Shown here: one piece after another, positions 11,856-23,428 of the stretch
How positions within the stretch are numbered: the stretch's first letter is position 1
Layout: each line of letters opens with the position of its first letter
NCBI GenBank assembly: GCA_949317995.1
Contig: OX439043.1
Span: forward strand, 43,591,560-43,655,559
From: Acholoe squamosa
Lineage: Eukaryota > Annelida > Polychaeta > Phyllodocida > Polynoidae
Length of the DNA: 64,000 bases
Reading direction: 5' to 3'
The notes under the pieces: generated by a model
Database searches by the model: none
What the model saw: the letters and a program-made list of their open reading frames with translations, nothing else
What the model was told of the DNA's origin: nothing
Translations under genes and position numbers: made by a program

Positions 11856-14115
11856 TCAAGTGGCTTCAAGGATGGCTTCTCGTGATGGCTTCCGACACCC
11901 CAGTTGTGAAAAATTTCAGCGATGTTGTAAAATAAGTTGAGTCATTGAGCGCGGGTATGCGGGTATAATTCATTCAGCTTTGAAGATTATTTGGGACCCC
12001 CGTAATTTGGAATCGACATCGACTACTTGTGCCAACATTTTCAAAGTAGAATTCGGCGACCGCGCCTTTCTTCGCAAGGGCTTCTAAGACCAGTCACATG
12101 ACTCCGGGTGTCGGTGGTAGAGCAAAGAGAGTCCGACTTCCGCTGATGGAGGTGGCTCTGAAGGTGTGTGGCTTTTAGGGTTGGGCTGTATGCGACGGCC
12201 ACTGACGCATGGGCTCCAGTCGTCGACGTCGACGGTAACCTAAGCCGCTGCCCCCGCCGCCGCGCTGCGGGCGCCAAGTGCCGACGTACGCCCGGCCCAG
12301 GCTGCCCCGCGCGACTCCCGCGTGGCAGTGTTTGCCCAACTATTAGCGGCGTGTTTGCCGAGCTATGCCTCCGTTTACCTGTTATGAATAGGCAAAGACG
12401 AGCCTCCCTCTAAGCCGATATCGACGGCACACAGAGCGCCGTCGGTGCCGGAAGTCGATTTCCCATCGCCGCCTGCCCTGCCGACAAACAGATCGCCGGC
12501 GATAGGCGGCGGACGCGGGGAATTAATCCATAATAATCTATTGTTTTGTCGACGGCAACTCAAGCGCCCGGCAAATGGGCCGAGGCTTTATCCGGCATAA
12601 TTTGACGGCTATCGGATGGCGGCCCCCTCTCACAGACGTCAATGGTAGATTGGCGACTAATGGCCGATAATAGGACCACGCCGGAAGTGGCTCTCCGTTT
12701 CCTCTCTACCTCTGGTTCGGGCGGCATGGGAGGGGTGCTGGAGAGGGAGTGATGCAGAGGGGACGGGGGCATACAGTCGCCGTCAAACGCAAAGGCTGGG
12801 AAGGAATTTCTATCGGTGCTGCCATGAGAGGGGCTTGTTGACTTGCTGACAATACAAATCATCGACCCGAAATATCGTACCACTTCAATGTGTGTGCGAA
12901 ATAAGGGTGGGTGGAGGAGGGGAAACCAAGAGAAGAGGTGACAGACTAAGCATTATGCTGGGCTATTTCTACAAGTCAATAAAGTCAGTAAAAATTATTG
13001 CGCTTTTAAGTGGTTGTGCAATTAAATCATGATATTAAGATGTGTTTGCATTGCAATCAGAGTATTTGTACACAGTGTGATTTGCCATCAAATAACCAAT
13101 AGAGCTGAACGTGTAATCAAGTGCAGGCAGATGGATAGCAGAGGATGATTCAATTATCTTTCATGGGAAGCGACCATAATTACGTCCAAATGGTTCCCCA
13201 TGCAAGCCACATTTTATTCACTGATAGCATTCTAAAAATTGTTATTAGAACCAAAGGATAAATTCGGATAATGGCAAGAAACGTAAAAACCTTGCGATGA
13301 TTCCAATACGGGAAACAAGCCCATTCAAAACTTATTAACAAATATGCTTTAAATGACAAAATATGAATGTTATCTTAACGCTCAAAGTCTCTGTGTTGTT
13401 TGTAAAACTACAACAATGGATATATACAATTAATCATAGAAGTACATGTTCACAGATTAAGCTGCCTATGCTAATCTCCCTCTAACACTCCATCCATTCA
13501 CTCCAATATAAATCCTGTCTACCCTTATCTGCAAATAAATCTTGAGAACAATCCTGAGTCGAATTTATGCCCCCATACATCAGTTCACCTGAAAGGCACC
13601 TATTGCTCACTGTCTCTCTCATGTTATATAGCATTTCAGATATAACTTGGCGCTGTGGTGGGAAGGACATAGGAAGCCCATTGGTGTGGATCCTTTATTG
13701 CCTGTTACCCGTCATTTAGGAAATTACAAATGGTGAGTGGTTACCGAGGGGGATGCCGACAAAGGGTTGTTGGTTTTGTGGACATTGCTCATTTATTCAT
13801 AATTGAATTATAATTGAATTAGACTGAAAGCAGGTATAGGAGAATGAGCTATATATAGGGCGAGTGCACGTTGAAGGATTCAGGATCATGGAAGGTTGTT
13901 CATACCTTTACTAACTGTTTGTTATACTGAAATTAAGAAGGGTCCGAATATTTTTGTACACAACTTGCTTTTGCTTTGGAATAGCAGGACTTTTTTGTAA
14001 CACACATTGAGGTCAACTAAAGCGATCTCTCAGCGATATAATACCGTACATGTATTAAAGCGATCTTAGCTTTACATGCCCGGGTATACATGTGTGTGAT
14101 GTTTTATTCAAGTGG
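11856..14115 (+). promoter_or_regulatory. Tinman/Nkx2-5-type binding motifs, acceptor-proximal group
   Basis: Matches to the known NK4 site TYAAGTG: TCAAGTGG at 11856-11863, TTAAGTGG at 13006-13013, TCAAGTGC at 13117-13124 and TCAAGTGG at 14108-14115. They flank the CpG-rich block. Found by eye; binding is inferred only. Confidence 0.35.
12041..12890. promoter_or_regulatory. CpG-rich block inside the NK4 intron
   Basis: A sharply GC- and CpG-rich, non-repetitive stretch about 2.2 kb from the homeodomain exon, in an otherwise AT-rich intron. It is full of GTCGACG, GCCGCCG and CGGCGATAGG-like words and has TAAT cores (aattaatcc). The ORFs across it show no recognisable protein. It could be an intronic enhancer, an alternative promoter or an unannotated 5' exon. 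Confidence 0.4.
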
Positions 14116-14592
14116 TCTACGTGATTAGGGGATCATCCGAACATAGAATATAGATCAAAACTACCGGTATGCCTCACTCATAAACAATCAGAGGCTGTGT
14201 TCTACACCACGAGTATCCGGTAGTCGGGAAGGGGGACACGGAGACTCGGTGCAAATATGGAGATGTGTAATTTCTACCGACGGTGTCTTTTCTGATAACC
14301 CATTTTGGGAACAGGAAATCTAGGGAAGGTTCAAAAAGGTAGACAGGACAAAGTGAACTATTCCATCTTTCTTTTTCTGCATTGTACATGCAATCATATG
14401 ATACATGCATGGTTTATACAGTTTCGGCGTGACAAGGCCTGGGTACTGCACAGCCCCCTCCCCACCATACACCTTAAACTAGGAAATGACCAGGAATTCA
14501 CTGTGGATTTTATCATTTGTTGAGAAATTCTTCTGAAGTAAGCGATAGATATTTTGAGGAAAAATATACACAAAGGGAAGCAGATTCACACA

Positions 14593-15331
14593 TACACTGA
14601 AAACTTAAGCCTTTGTTAAAGTCCTCTGTGCAGAGGACTTTGGATCCTCTTTCAGAAATTATGACCCTAAGCCATCAATTTGAGGATGGGGTCATCATTT
14701 TGAAGACATCACATTTTGCTACCAGATGGCTCCACTACATGCTGTGGTGTAATTTGTTTCACACTGGATGGGATCTTATAAGTAATTTGACTGATAAATG
14801 GTATACCTATCCACATCAGAAATGTTTCAATAGCCATTGTACACATGCCGTATAGGACATACATCAGGATATTTCACTCAAGTTATTTAAAGGAAGCTAT
14901 TGGGTGTGTATATGCTTAAACACCTATTGTGTGCTTAAAGAAATAATTAGAAGTACATGGATTGGCTGTCAACTGATGTTCACATATATTTACTGGGCCT
15001 AGCAAAGGAATAACACCCCTAATAAAGGCCATGCAATTTGGTGGGAGGGGGGGGGTAATTCTAAAAATAGACTACTCACCATTTCATTATAAATGGAAAT
15101 TAGAAATAAAGTTATAGTCATCAAATTGACTACCCAGACCCATCATATTGATTGCCTTGCTTCCTCATAAAAAGTTATCAATTTGAGTACTTTGGGTCAT
15201 CAATTAGGTCTTCAATTTGAGGACCCAGTACTCCCCCCAGGAACCATCAATTTGAGGACCCAAAGTCCTCAAATTGAGGACCTAAAGTCCTCTGCACAGA
15301 GGACCTTTTTCAGCAATAGGTTTTCAGTGTA
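14593..15331. mobile_element. Family M inverted-repeat element
   Basis: Bounded by TACACTGAAAAC and GTTTTCAGTGTA. Just inside each end lie nearly matching arms (gtcctctgtgcagaggac at the left, gtcctctgcacagaggac at the right), each itself a hairpin. Internal words such as caatttgagga repeat in both orientations. No ORF. Its right end shares its TA with the left end of the A element at 15330. Confidence 0.75.
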
Positions 15332-16487
15332 CACTGTAAAAAAAGAGCTTAGGTTTTAAACATGTTTAGTTCTAAACATGTTTTAAGTCTAAACATATTG
15401 GATAGGTAGGTGTTCTCTTGGCTATATATTTAGGGTTTAAACACTTTTATCCTAAATGCCTAAACGCCTATGCTAAACATGTTTAGATGTTTAGCATTGA
15501 AACAGTCTGAAGTTGAGGTGTTTAGGATATCAACATGTATATGTTTAGGTGTTTAGGTATGAAAGACTCACTAGATGGCAGCTCTGTGCTTGAATGGAGT
15601 TTCTAAAAAGAGTTACACCCTCTTCTCATAAAAAATATGTTAAAAATCCTTTGTAAATCATTAATTAGGAATTTCAAATGAAAGAACATCAATCCTATTA
15701 TCAAACATTTTGGATTGACCATTTAGATCCTATATTATTTGGATCAATGAGCAATTCTTTCCATAGACACCTTTTCTATCTAGTCCAAGAATAGATAAAG
15801 CTATCTTCATTCATCCATTTCATTGTAATCTACATATAGGGTTACTCCCTATTGTGGATGACAGATGTGATGTTATTCCTTGAGAGTATGGTGTATTCTT
15901 TGCCTATAGGCAATCTATAGTACCGTAAACTCCCGCGTATAAGACACGTCCTCTACGCCAAACAAATGCCTTGTGTGTCTTATAGGATTTCTTCAAGTTG
16001 GGGGTGCGTCTTATACGAGGGGTAATTTTACTATAGAAATGTATTGAATTTACAAATATCAGCATTAAAATGTGCGTCTTATACGCGAAAATGGTCCTGC
16101 TGAGTTTGGGGTGCGTCCTATACGCGCAACGCGTCTTCTACGCGGGAGATTACGGTAGTATAATATAGATTTAGTAGAATTATTGAGATGATCAACAAAA
16201 GTCAAAATCTATGGATACCATATCTAAGCACAATATCATAATGCTAAACACTATAACCTTGAAATAACATCTAAACATGTCATATTTAAACACATGGGCA
16301 AACCTAAACATCAACACAGTTAACACCTTACAAACCTCAAGATAGACCTAAACACATTGAAATCTAAACACAAAGGCTAATCACATTATGAGGCTAAACA
16401 TGCTTAGGTTCATAAAGTGTCCTCAAAAACGGGACAAGAAAATGTTTAGCAATGTGTTTAGACTCTAAACATCTTTTTTACAGTGTA
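15330..16487. mobile_element. Family A element A1
   Basis: TIRs TACACTGTAAAAAAAG and TTTTTTACAGTGTA with TA at both ends, suggesting a TA target as in Tc1/mariner-like elements. It is the reverse complement of the element at 27412-29031 (shared gagcttaggtttta end). The interior is dense in GTTTAG/CTAAAC words. It contains a nested J element. No transposase. Confidence 0.75.
15921..16157. mobile_element. Family J MITE nested in A1
   Basis: 237 bp with TIRs TACCGTAAACTCCCGCGTA and, reversed from the right end, TACCGTAATCTCCCGCGTA, and TATACG/CGTATA words inside. It interrupts the A element, so it inserted later. Confidence 0.75.
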
Positions 16488-19400
16488 TGTGAGTGGTGCA
16501 TCTAAACCGTTTTAGTGAGCAGATGTATTTTGCCAACATAACCTAATGCAACAGGAGGGAAATGGTGAGAGGTTATCTGCAGAGTGGATCATCATAATAC
16601 CCAGATCACAGGTAGCCGCACTGGCCACTGGCAGTGGGCGGAGATGCCTTTCTGCACAAAGAGGTTTAAGGCTATAACTAAGTACACAAATAAGTATATA
16701 CATATTATTTCACCACCATAGTTCTAGCACCTGTCAATCTATTAGTGAAGCCACTTCTCTCAGCCGACTGCTAACTCACCTATAATCCCACTATCCCCTA
16801 CCTACCACCACCATGCACCTTTATCTATAGACTCTCAGAGATAAGGCCCGGGTATTAAACACCTGGGTGGGATCATCAGGAGGCTATAGAGGTGATGGGA
16901 TCTAGGCGGTTCTCACCTGAAGTGGTTGGGATCCACTTAGCTGACATTAACCCACCACTCAAGCACCCCCTTGTCCTGCTGAGTGTTATCAGGCTGCAGG
17001 GCACGATTAGAGAGACTGGGGCTGCAGGAGAGCTCTACACGGCCCTCCACTTTGGTGTGCATCTCTCCTCGGCTATAGCTGCTACTAGTAGATTATAGGA
17101 GTCGAACCAATAGCGCCATTTTGTCCACAGCGACCATCTTTTCCCTCCGGCTTTTCCTCTCGGATTATCGTAGCCAATCCCTGTAGACTAAATTAAGGGA
17201 ATAATACATGGCTGTCCAAGCACAAGTGTTGTATTGGCTGGCTATTAAACGCAGGAGGCCTATTATAGGGTTCACCCGGGATATACTATTAACCAATCAG
17301 ATGATTCCATGTATTCACTGCAGACTTTTTTGTGTATATTATGTAACACCTGGTACACATCATGCTGGTTGTTATCAGTGCTTATCTAGCCAGGCGCCAG
17401 ATCAAGCAATGGCCATTCCACTAGGCATCAACACTAAGGCCTATAGGACCTATACATACATACGACACGCGAGCTGGGATAGCCATGTATTAGTGTCTTT
17501 ATTCCACTATTTACACCTTTAGGACGCATCAGAGTTCAGAATGCATTATGCATAGGCCGACATATAAATATCTATCCACGGGGTCCAAGACATAAAAATC
17601 ATCTAACCCAATACCATCCTCCAGCCCTGGTGGCCTCATGGCCCGCCTCATGGATATCGTGTATAGCGTTTTGCATGGGAATCTCGCTGCAGTCGCGGAT
17701 TCTATTCCCACCCGCAGTGAGCTTTTACGGTAAATACTGCATGTATACTAATACAGCTAAGATCCTGTGGCTAGTATGGAAGGTGCTGTCAAATATAGGA
17801 AATGCACCAACTGTCAATACATCCTAACTCTTCCTAAACCAGACCATTTTAGCTTTTTGTATATGGCATAAGCTTTCCAAACGGGTTGGAATTGTGCAAA
17901 TATTCCAAACAGGAGCGAAATAGTGATGGGTATATTATCAGACTAAATATCAGATAGTGTAATAGACAATAACTTGAATAAGAGGTTCTATTCGGTTTCT
18001 ATTAGAATTATGGGAAATGGTGTGACAGTGTATAAAGGTAACCTTCTTTCATGTTAACATGGCAACCAAAACTATGCAAAATCCATATTTTTAACATATC
18101 TGATAATAGCCATGGCAACCAGAATTTTGACCAATAATGCAAAGCAGCATCAAAATGCAGTGAAAACTTCAACACCATCTCATGCATGCAAAAATAGTTT
18201 TTATGAAAACATTAATTATTTGAAATTTTTCATGATTTTTTAGCCTACTTTCAAATGTTCATGCAACTTAGAAGGCTGCCATATAAAGAGTTATATAATT
18301 TCATCATACCTGTGACAAATAATACATTGAAAACGCGTTCAGCTGAGTTACCCTGGAACCCTACCTTAAGACTATTGACTAATGGGTTGGATTCTGTGGG
18401 GATCTGATCTCAAACAGGGAGGATGCAAAAAGTCTTAGAGCTTAAGTTGTTTTTAAGTGATCTTTAATATCGGTCAAAAAGCGGCCCAAACTACGCCATC
18501 ATGCGTAATCGGTAAAGGAATACATGAAAGTTTGAGTTCAGTCAGCAAAATGGCCCCATGGCTTGGAGCGATCATCACTATACTGGCCTGTGGCGTATGA
18601 TGGATGACGGGATTTTGGTATTGGTCTACAAAACTAGTAATCCCGCTTATGCGCATACAGTGACCATACCTTAATTCTCAGTGGGGGACATTTGCACGAT
18701 CTGTTGGGATGTTGTGAAGAATAACATGCATGAATTATGTTTTGTTTCATGGTGATGATGGAATGCATCGGTAGAAAATATATCAGATCGGAGCTTTGCT
18801 GGACTTAATTGAGTGTGATTCACGTCCCAAATGAGAAAAGAAAACAAGAAAATGATCAAAACTATCATACTTAAACGACAAAAGACCAACATAAATGTTG
18901 AGGACCAGTTAAATCAGATGACCCATTTACATTTGCTGTGGAAGAGAAGATCCATAATTCTCTAATGGTTAAAAACCACAAAATCTAACCGTCGATCCCT
19001 ACAGAGCTTCCTCTTATCACAAAAGTCCCTATGTGTGTGTAACTTTGCACTGCAGCACGATATTTTGATGTAGCAGTGGCAGAGAAAGGAACTAGATGGA
19101 ATTATAGCTGGCGCCTTCACTGGTTCCGGTACCAACTGCCTCAGAAGAACCAGCAATGTCATGGCGGGTTGGGGAGGTGGCGGCATTGGGGGACAGCATG
19201 GTAGCCAAGACAGGACGACCATCAATATTGGATATCCCTGTAAGGTAAGTGTAGGTATTGAGGAGGTACAGAGAAGGCCACTTGACGTGATAGACTTAGA
19301 CTACCTGTTTATACCTGGAGTATCCCCTATACATTACATCCCAGTAATCAATATACAACAGTCTCCCTAATTACATAGCTGCCTTAAGACACCACCCTCA

Positions 19401-20645
19401 GCTGAAATTCACATATCCAGTATACATGTATAAATACTAATGTGAAAGCAGCACACAGGGTACTGCAAATGTGATTGATCCTTCCCCATGATATATAATC
19501 CTAATGGTGGGAATGACCACTTATGATACTTTAGATTCTTTTTTTTTTATTTATTTATCTATTTTGTTTTTCTTCATCCATCTTTTTTTAGAAAGATATT
19601 ATCATACATTTCATTTTATAAAACAGATGGAATATTCCTCTTTGAGGGCAAATATAGATAAATTCCCTCATGACACAAACTATACCGAGTCTTAATCCCT
19701 GGGGAACTGTTTTATTTGTGATGTCACTGCTTCACAATGACTCCTGTTCAAATGATGAGTTCTCCCTGGGGCTGGAGCTACATGTATACTCATATACTCA
19801 TACTCATATGGCCTCATCATACCCCAACCTACCAGGCTACCGGTATATTGTCTATTATGCCTACAGTGGCTGACTACCATACTTCATTATAGGTTCCTCC
19901 AGGTTGTTTTATGCTCACTTGGTCTTGTGATCATACGTTCCTCCTCAATATTCCACCCTGTTGCTCCGAGAGCCATCATCACATCACAGAATGCAAGATT
20001 CAAATCTGATTTATTGCTTGATGTTTCAATGGAAGTTACAAAACGGGACAGGTGCAAGTAGTAAACCATCGTAGACTGTCAAATCGGGTTGATCTGTGAT
20101 TGTGAAGCTGAGTGGTTCCATTTATAAGGACACAGGGGGCCTCAAAGCCTTTAGTCAAATATCTTCCTTTCTGTGGGTCGGAGCTGCAAAGTCGTCTACA
20201 AGGTGGCTGGTTCTGACATAAGGGCCCCACCTGTCAGTGTCAAGTGGGGACTAGGCTTATGAGGGAACATAAAAAATAGCAAATAGGATCCAAATCACTT
20301 TGATCCCTCCGCCTCCCCACCATCTTCTGAGAGGACCATCCTATAATCTCTTAGGGTCATCCTATAATCTCTTGGATCCCCTCTAAGGAGGTCATGGCAG
20401 GGGGTGAATTCTACACTAAGGAGATCTACCAGTTACATGGAAGGAGCAGTTACAGTTGCCACGGTAACATGTTAAGTATCATTGGCCTCTGATGGGTTGG
20501 TAGGGATATACATGACATTGTATAGAGAGCAGGGAGCATGTGGGTAAATAGGGTAGTGTAGTGGTTTATATGTCTAGTGGTTTAGAGGAAATTAGGCATA
20601 TTTGTACCCTCACTCAGTCAAGTCCATCCCTACTATTGATCTCAT

Positions 20646-21063
20646 CCCCGGGGGGGGGGGGCGGGCACTGACCCTCGACTTGGGTACCAACTGTGGTACC
20701 GTCCCTGCAGAGCGGTGGCTGTCAATGTGTCAAAGGGGAGAATCAGGGGGGGGGGGCTGTTAGCTGAATTGCATCTTGAGATAAGGGGGCTGTAAATACC
20801 TTTTATGCCTTGCATGGAAAGGAAGTAACTTGAATATTCCATGTTATCACTTCAGAGCTGTGAAATTCCTGAGTATCATTGTCAAAGAACCTTGATTTAC
20901 ATGGAAAAGGGCCCCAAAAAGGGGAGCGGTTAACAGACTTCTTCAAAAAGGGGGGCTGTAAAAATTGAGCTGTATTTAAAGGGGCTGTGATTTGGCAAAA
21001 AAAAGGGGGCTGTAGTTTCGCAGTTGGTACCACCAATCAAAGACTCAGTGCCCCCCCCCCGGG
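20646..21063. mobile_element. Family E element, copy 2, with 8-bp target duplication
   Basis: 418 bp, starting CCCCGGGGGGG and ending in a C-run and CCCCGGG. Inner inverted motifs are gggtaccaactgtggtac and cgcagttggtaccacc. It is flanked by GATCTCAT at 20638-20645 and again at 21064-21071. An 8-bp duplication is typical of hAT-type elements. No ORF, so non-autonomous. Confidence 0.8.
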
Positions 21064-21216
21064 GATCTCATGTACCAGGACTCATTTCACACCAATATTT
21101 CTTTCCCTCAGAATGGCAATGTCATTATGATTATGGTGCCATGTACTAGTATATCTATAGGTTGTGCGACTCTAATATTCTAATATGTAATTATTTAATA
21201 TAAAAGGTAGATAAAG

Positions 21217-21330
21217 GACCCGGGGGGCTCACTACAAGTTTAATTATGATAATGATGGTATCTCCCCACAGCCAAACTGCCGGCGTCGTAAATCCAGGCG
21301 ATATGCTATCCCCGGTGCTATCCGCTCTTA
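21217..21330. repeat. Family F fragment
   Basis: The series ccggggggctcacta, gatggtatctccccac, gccaaactgcc matches the left end of the element at 63117-63529. Related words (gtaatccaccgcccctta, catttgaaggga) reappear at about 22308-22362, so this copy seems split by about 1 kb of insertion. Confidence 0.5.
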
Positions 21331-21358
21331 GATTCCTGAAGTACACTGATAATTTTTA

Positions 21359-21547
21359 ACAGGGGCGGATCCAGTAGGGGGTGCTAGGGGGCACCCCCCT
21401 TAGACCCCCTGAAATTGGGCCAGGCTATGACTCTAAACTATAGGAAACGTGGCCTGAAAACCCGCTTGTGCCCCTCCTAGACCAAATATTCTTGGCTGTG
21501 ACCCCCCCCCCTCCCCCCCAGACCACCCCTTCTGGATCCGCCCCTGT
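21359..21547. mobile_element. Family G element (GGCGGATCC MITE) G1
   Basis: 189 bp palindrome-ended element: acaggggcggatccag at the left, ctggatccgcccctgt at the right, with C- and G-rich runs inside. Elements with such ends are common in invertebrate genomes. Confidence 0.75.
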
Positions 21548-22671
21548 TTAGGGTCAAAAACTTAGTCATATGTGACAAACCTAATTAGTCATGATGAGGA
21601 ATATGTATATGTATGTCTTATGCGATTATGTTAGGCATCTCTGGCTAACCTGAGTTGGTCATTTTCATGTCATGTCAGACCCGGGCCTGCAGAGCTATGA
21701 AACGTTCAAGAAGCACATCATATGCCTCACATCATTTATATTTACAACCCATGGGCTAATACACTTAGATTTATTACACAGCAGCACTTGTAGCAGTGTG
21801 GATATATCTATTATCATGGCTTTCATGGAATAGGTGGCAATGTCCTCCCACTGCCCTCTATAGAAGACAACCCTTTTGTTATAGTTATTTTGACAAACCT
21901 GATGTGCCTTTAAAATGTTAATCCATCTTATGCACAGAGCTAGTGGTTATCACCAATATATATTCACCCGGTATTGATGAATTTATGGTAAACACCCGGA
22001 GTGAAAGTCTTCTAACAAACTGGGCTGCCCCCTGGTGTGCATAAGATGGAGGTTAGTCAATAGGGACTAACTGAGGTAGTCATATAGTTATTAGTCATTT
22101 TAGACTATGAAATGATTAAGTGGTCAATAGGACTAGTCGTATTACATATAACTCCAGTCCCATTTATCTCTTAGTCGTTTTTGGACATTGATTGATGATT
22201 TTGGCCAAGGGATCAGTCTTTTACACTTTAAAATGACTATTGACCATTTGACAAACCTAGGTTAGCCACTACAGACTAACTCTCTAAGAATCAAGATTAT
22301 CAGTGTAATCCACCGCCCCTTATTTTAGCCTATATATAATTAAGGACATTTGAAGGGACGTTAACTGAGATTTGGTGCAGCCAAATCAGTGCAGCATACA
22401 CCCTAATATGTACAGATTTTTTTTTTCTGGTGAAGAAAATATTTCTCATGTCCAATCATCATACTAAAACAGAGTAATTTTCCACAGACATGGTGATATC
22501 AGTAGTTTAGGCCACAAGACAAAGCAGTGGTGTAAATCTGAATATTGAATGGGAAAGGTGGGGAGGAACAGTCAGTACATGCATGTATTATATTTGTATA
22601 CAGTTTACCAGAAGACACATTGATGTTCAAATATGTTGATAGGTTTAAGGGAGATGCATATGGTTACTCAC

Positions 22672-23428
22672 TTTTCTCCACCAAGCCAGTGGTTGTACTA
22701 AGGTCGTCTCGTGTGATCGGCGCCGGAAGTGGGCTGCCAGTCGTGGTGCTGGTTCCTGTTGGGGAGGGCGCGCCGCCTGACACAGGCGGAAGTCCGAACT
22801 CGGCGCCAAGACGCGCCAATGTCCCTGCAGTCAGGTCGCCGTATGGACTGTATGCCGGTGGCGGTGGGGCGTTTCCGGTGTGGGGCACCAGACTTCCTGT
22901 GCTGCCATACTCACAGGAGGAGACGGCAGAGTTGGCGACACTGGAGAGCGTCTCCTGTAGCTGCTGCAGCATGGAGGCCTGACTGAGGCCCAGAGACATG
23001 GACGACCCGTCAGTGCCCGACATGTGCATGCCGCTGTGGGGGTGGTGCGACGGGAAGTGGTGGTGCGACGTCAAGTGGTGGTGCGACGTAAGATGGTGGT
23101 GCGGGTGGTGCAGACCATTTCCCACACCGCTACCTCCACCGGCCCCAAGATGATGGTAACCACCGTAGCCTGAAGCCGACGCGGCAGCCGACGATGCTGA
23201 TGGCGACGCTCCCAGCGGAGAGCCGCTTCCTCCGGAGGTAGCGGCCGCTGACGATGAGGCCGGGGTGACGGCCGTGGCCCCTTGGTGGTGGTGATGGTAG
23301 TTCATGGCGGAGTGACCCTGCTGGAAATCCAGAGCACACTGATCAGTGAGGTTGAGAATGTTCTTGACGGAGAATGGGGTGGGTAGCGGGGAACTCACCG
23401 ACGCCAAAAGAGCAGAGTCGGCGTCCAT
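22672..23428 (-). CDS. Nkx2-5: NK4/tinman-class homeobox protein, coding exon 1 (N-terminal part, TN motif)
   Basis: First coding exon of a homeodomain transcription factor of the NK2/NK4 (tinman, Nkx2-5) class, which in the known family specifies cardiac and pharyngeal mesoderm. It encodes residues 1-252 plus one base. Residues 17-27 are the TN motif TPFSVKNILNL, a Groucho-type repressor-binding motif of NK2 proteins. The linker is Ser/Gly/Ala-rich, with a His-rich block at about residues 107-132 containing an 18-nt tandem repeat (HHHLTS-like units). The ATG at 23428 was chosen because it has a strong context (G at -3, G at +4) and puts the TN motif near the N-terminus. An in-frame ATG at 23449 has a poor context. 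The exon ends GAGAAAA|GTGAGT, a good splice donor in phase 1, matching the phase of the acceptor at 9890. The ORF runs into a stop just past the donor, as expected for intron. Low-complexity linkers make the protein longer than vertebrate Nkx2-5 (about 320 residues). Confidence 0.9.

Larger units (their letters stand above)
19278..22123. promoter_or_regulatory. Tinman/Nkx2-5-type binding motifs, donor-proximal group
   Basis: TCAAGTGG on the minus strand at 19278-19285, TCAAGTGG on plus at 20240-20247, and TTAAGTGG at 22116-22123. A further weaker TTAAGTGA lies at 18453-18460. Same consensus as the other group. Confidence 0.3.
9891..22671 (-). other. Nkx2-5: 12.8-kb phase-1 intron of the NK4 gene
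   Basis: The donor GTGAGT (at 22671) and acceptor CAG (to 9891) are consistent on the minus strand, and both flanks are phase 1. The intron lies between the TN-motif exon and the homeodomain exon, the place where vertebrate Nkx2-5 also has its intron (family knowledge). It contains a CpG-rich block near the acceptor, several TYAAGTGG motifs, and nested repeats at 14.6-16.5 and 20.6-21.6 kb. The rest (for example 16.5-20.6 kb) is ordinary AT-rich sequence in which I see no gene. Confidence 0.88.

Noticed and set aside
22545-22986. Long plus-strand ORFs across NK4 exon 1
   Set aside because: They are antisense readings of the GC-rich coding exon and show no domain.
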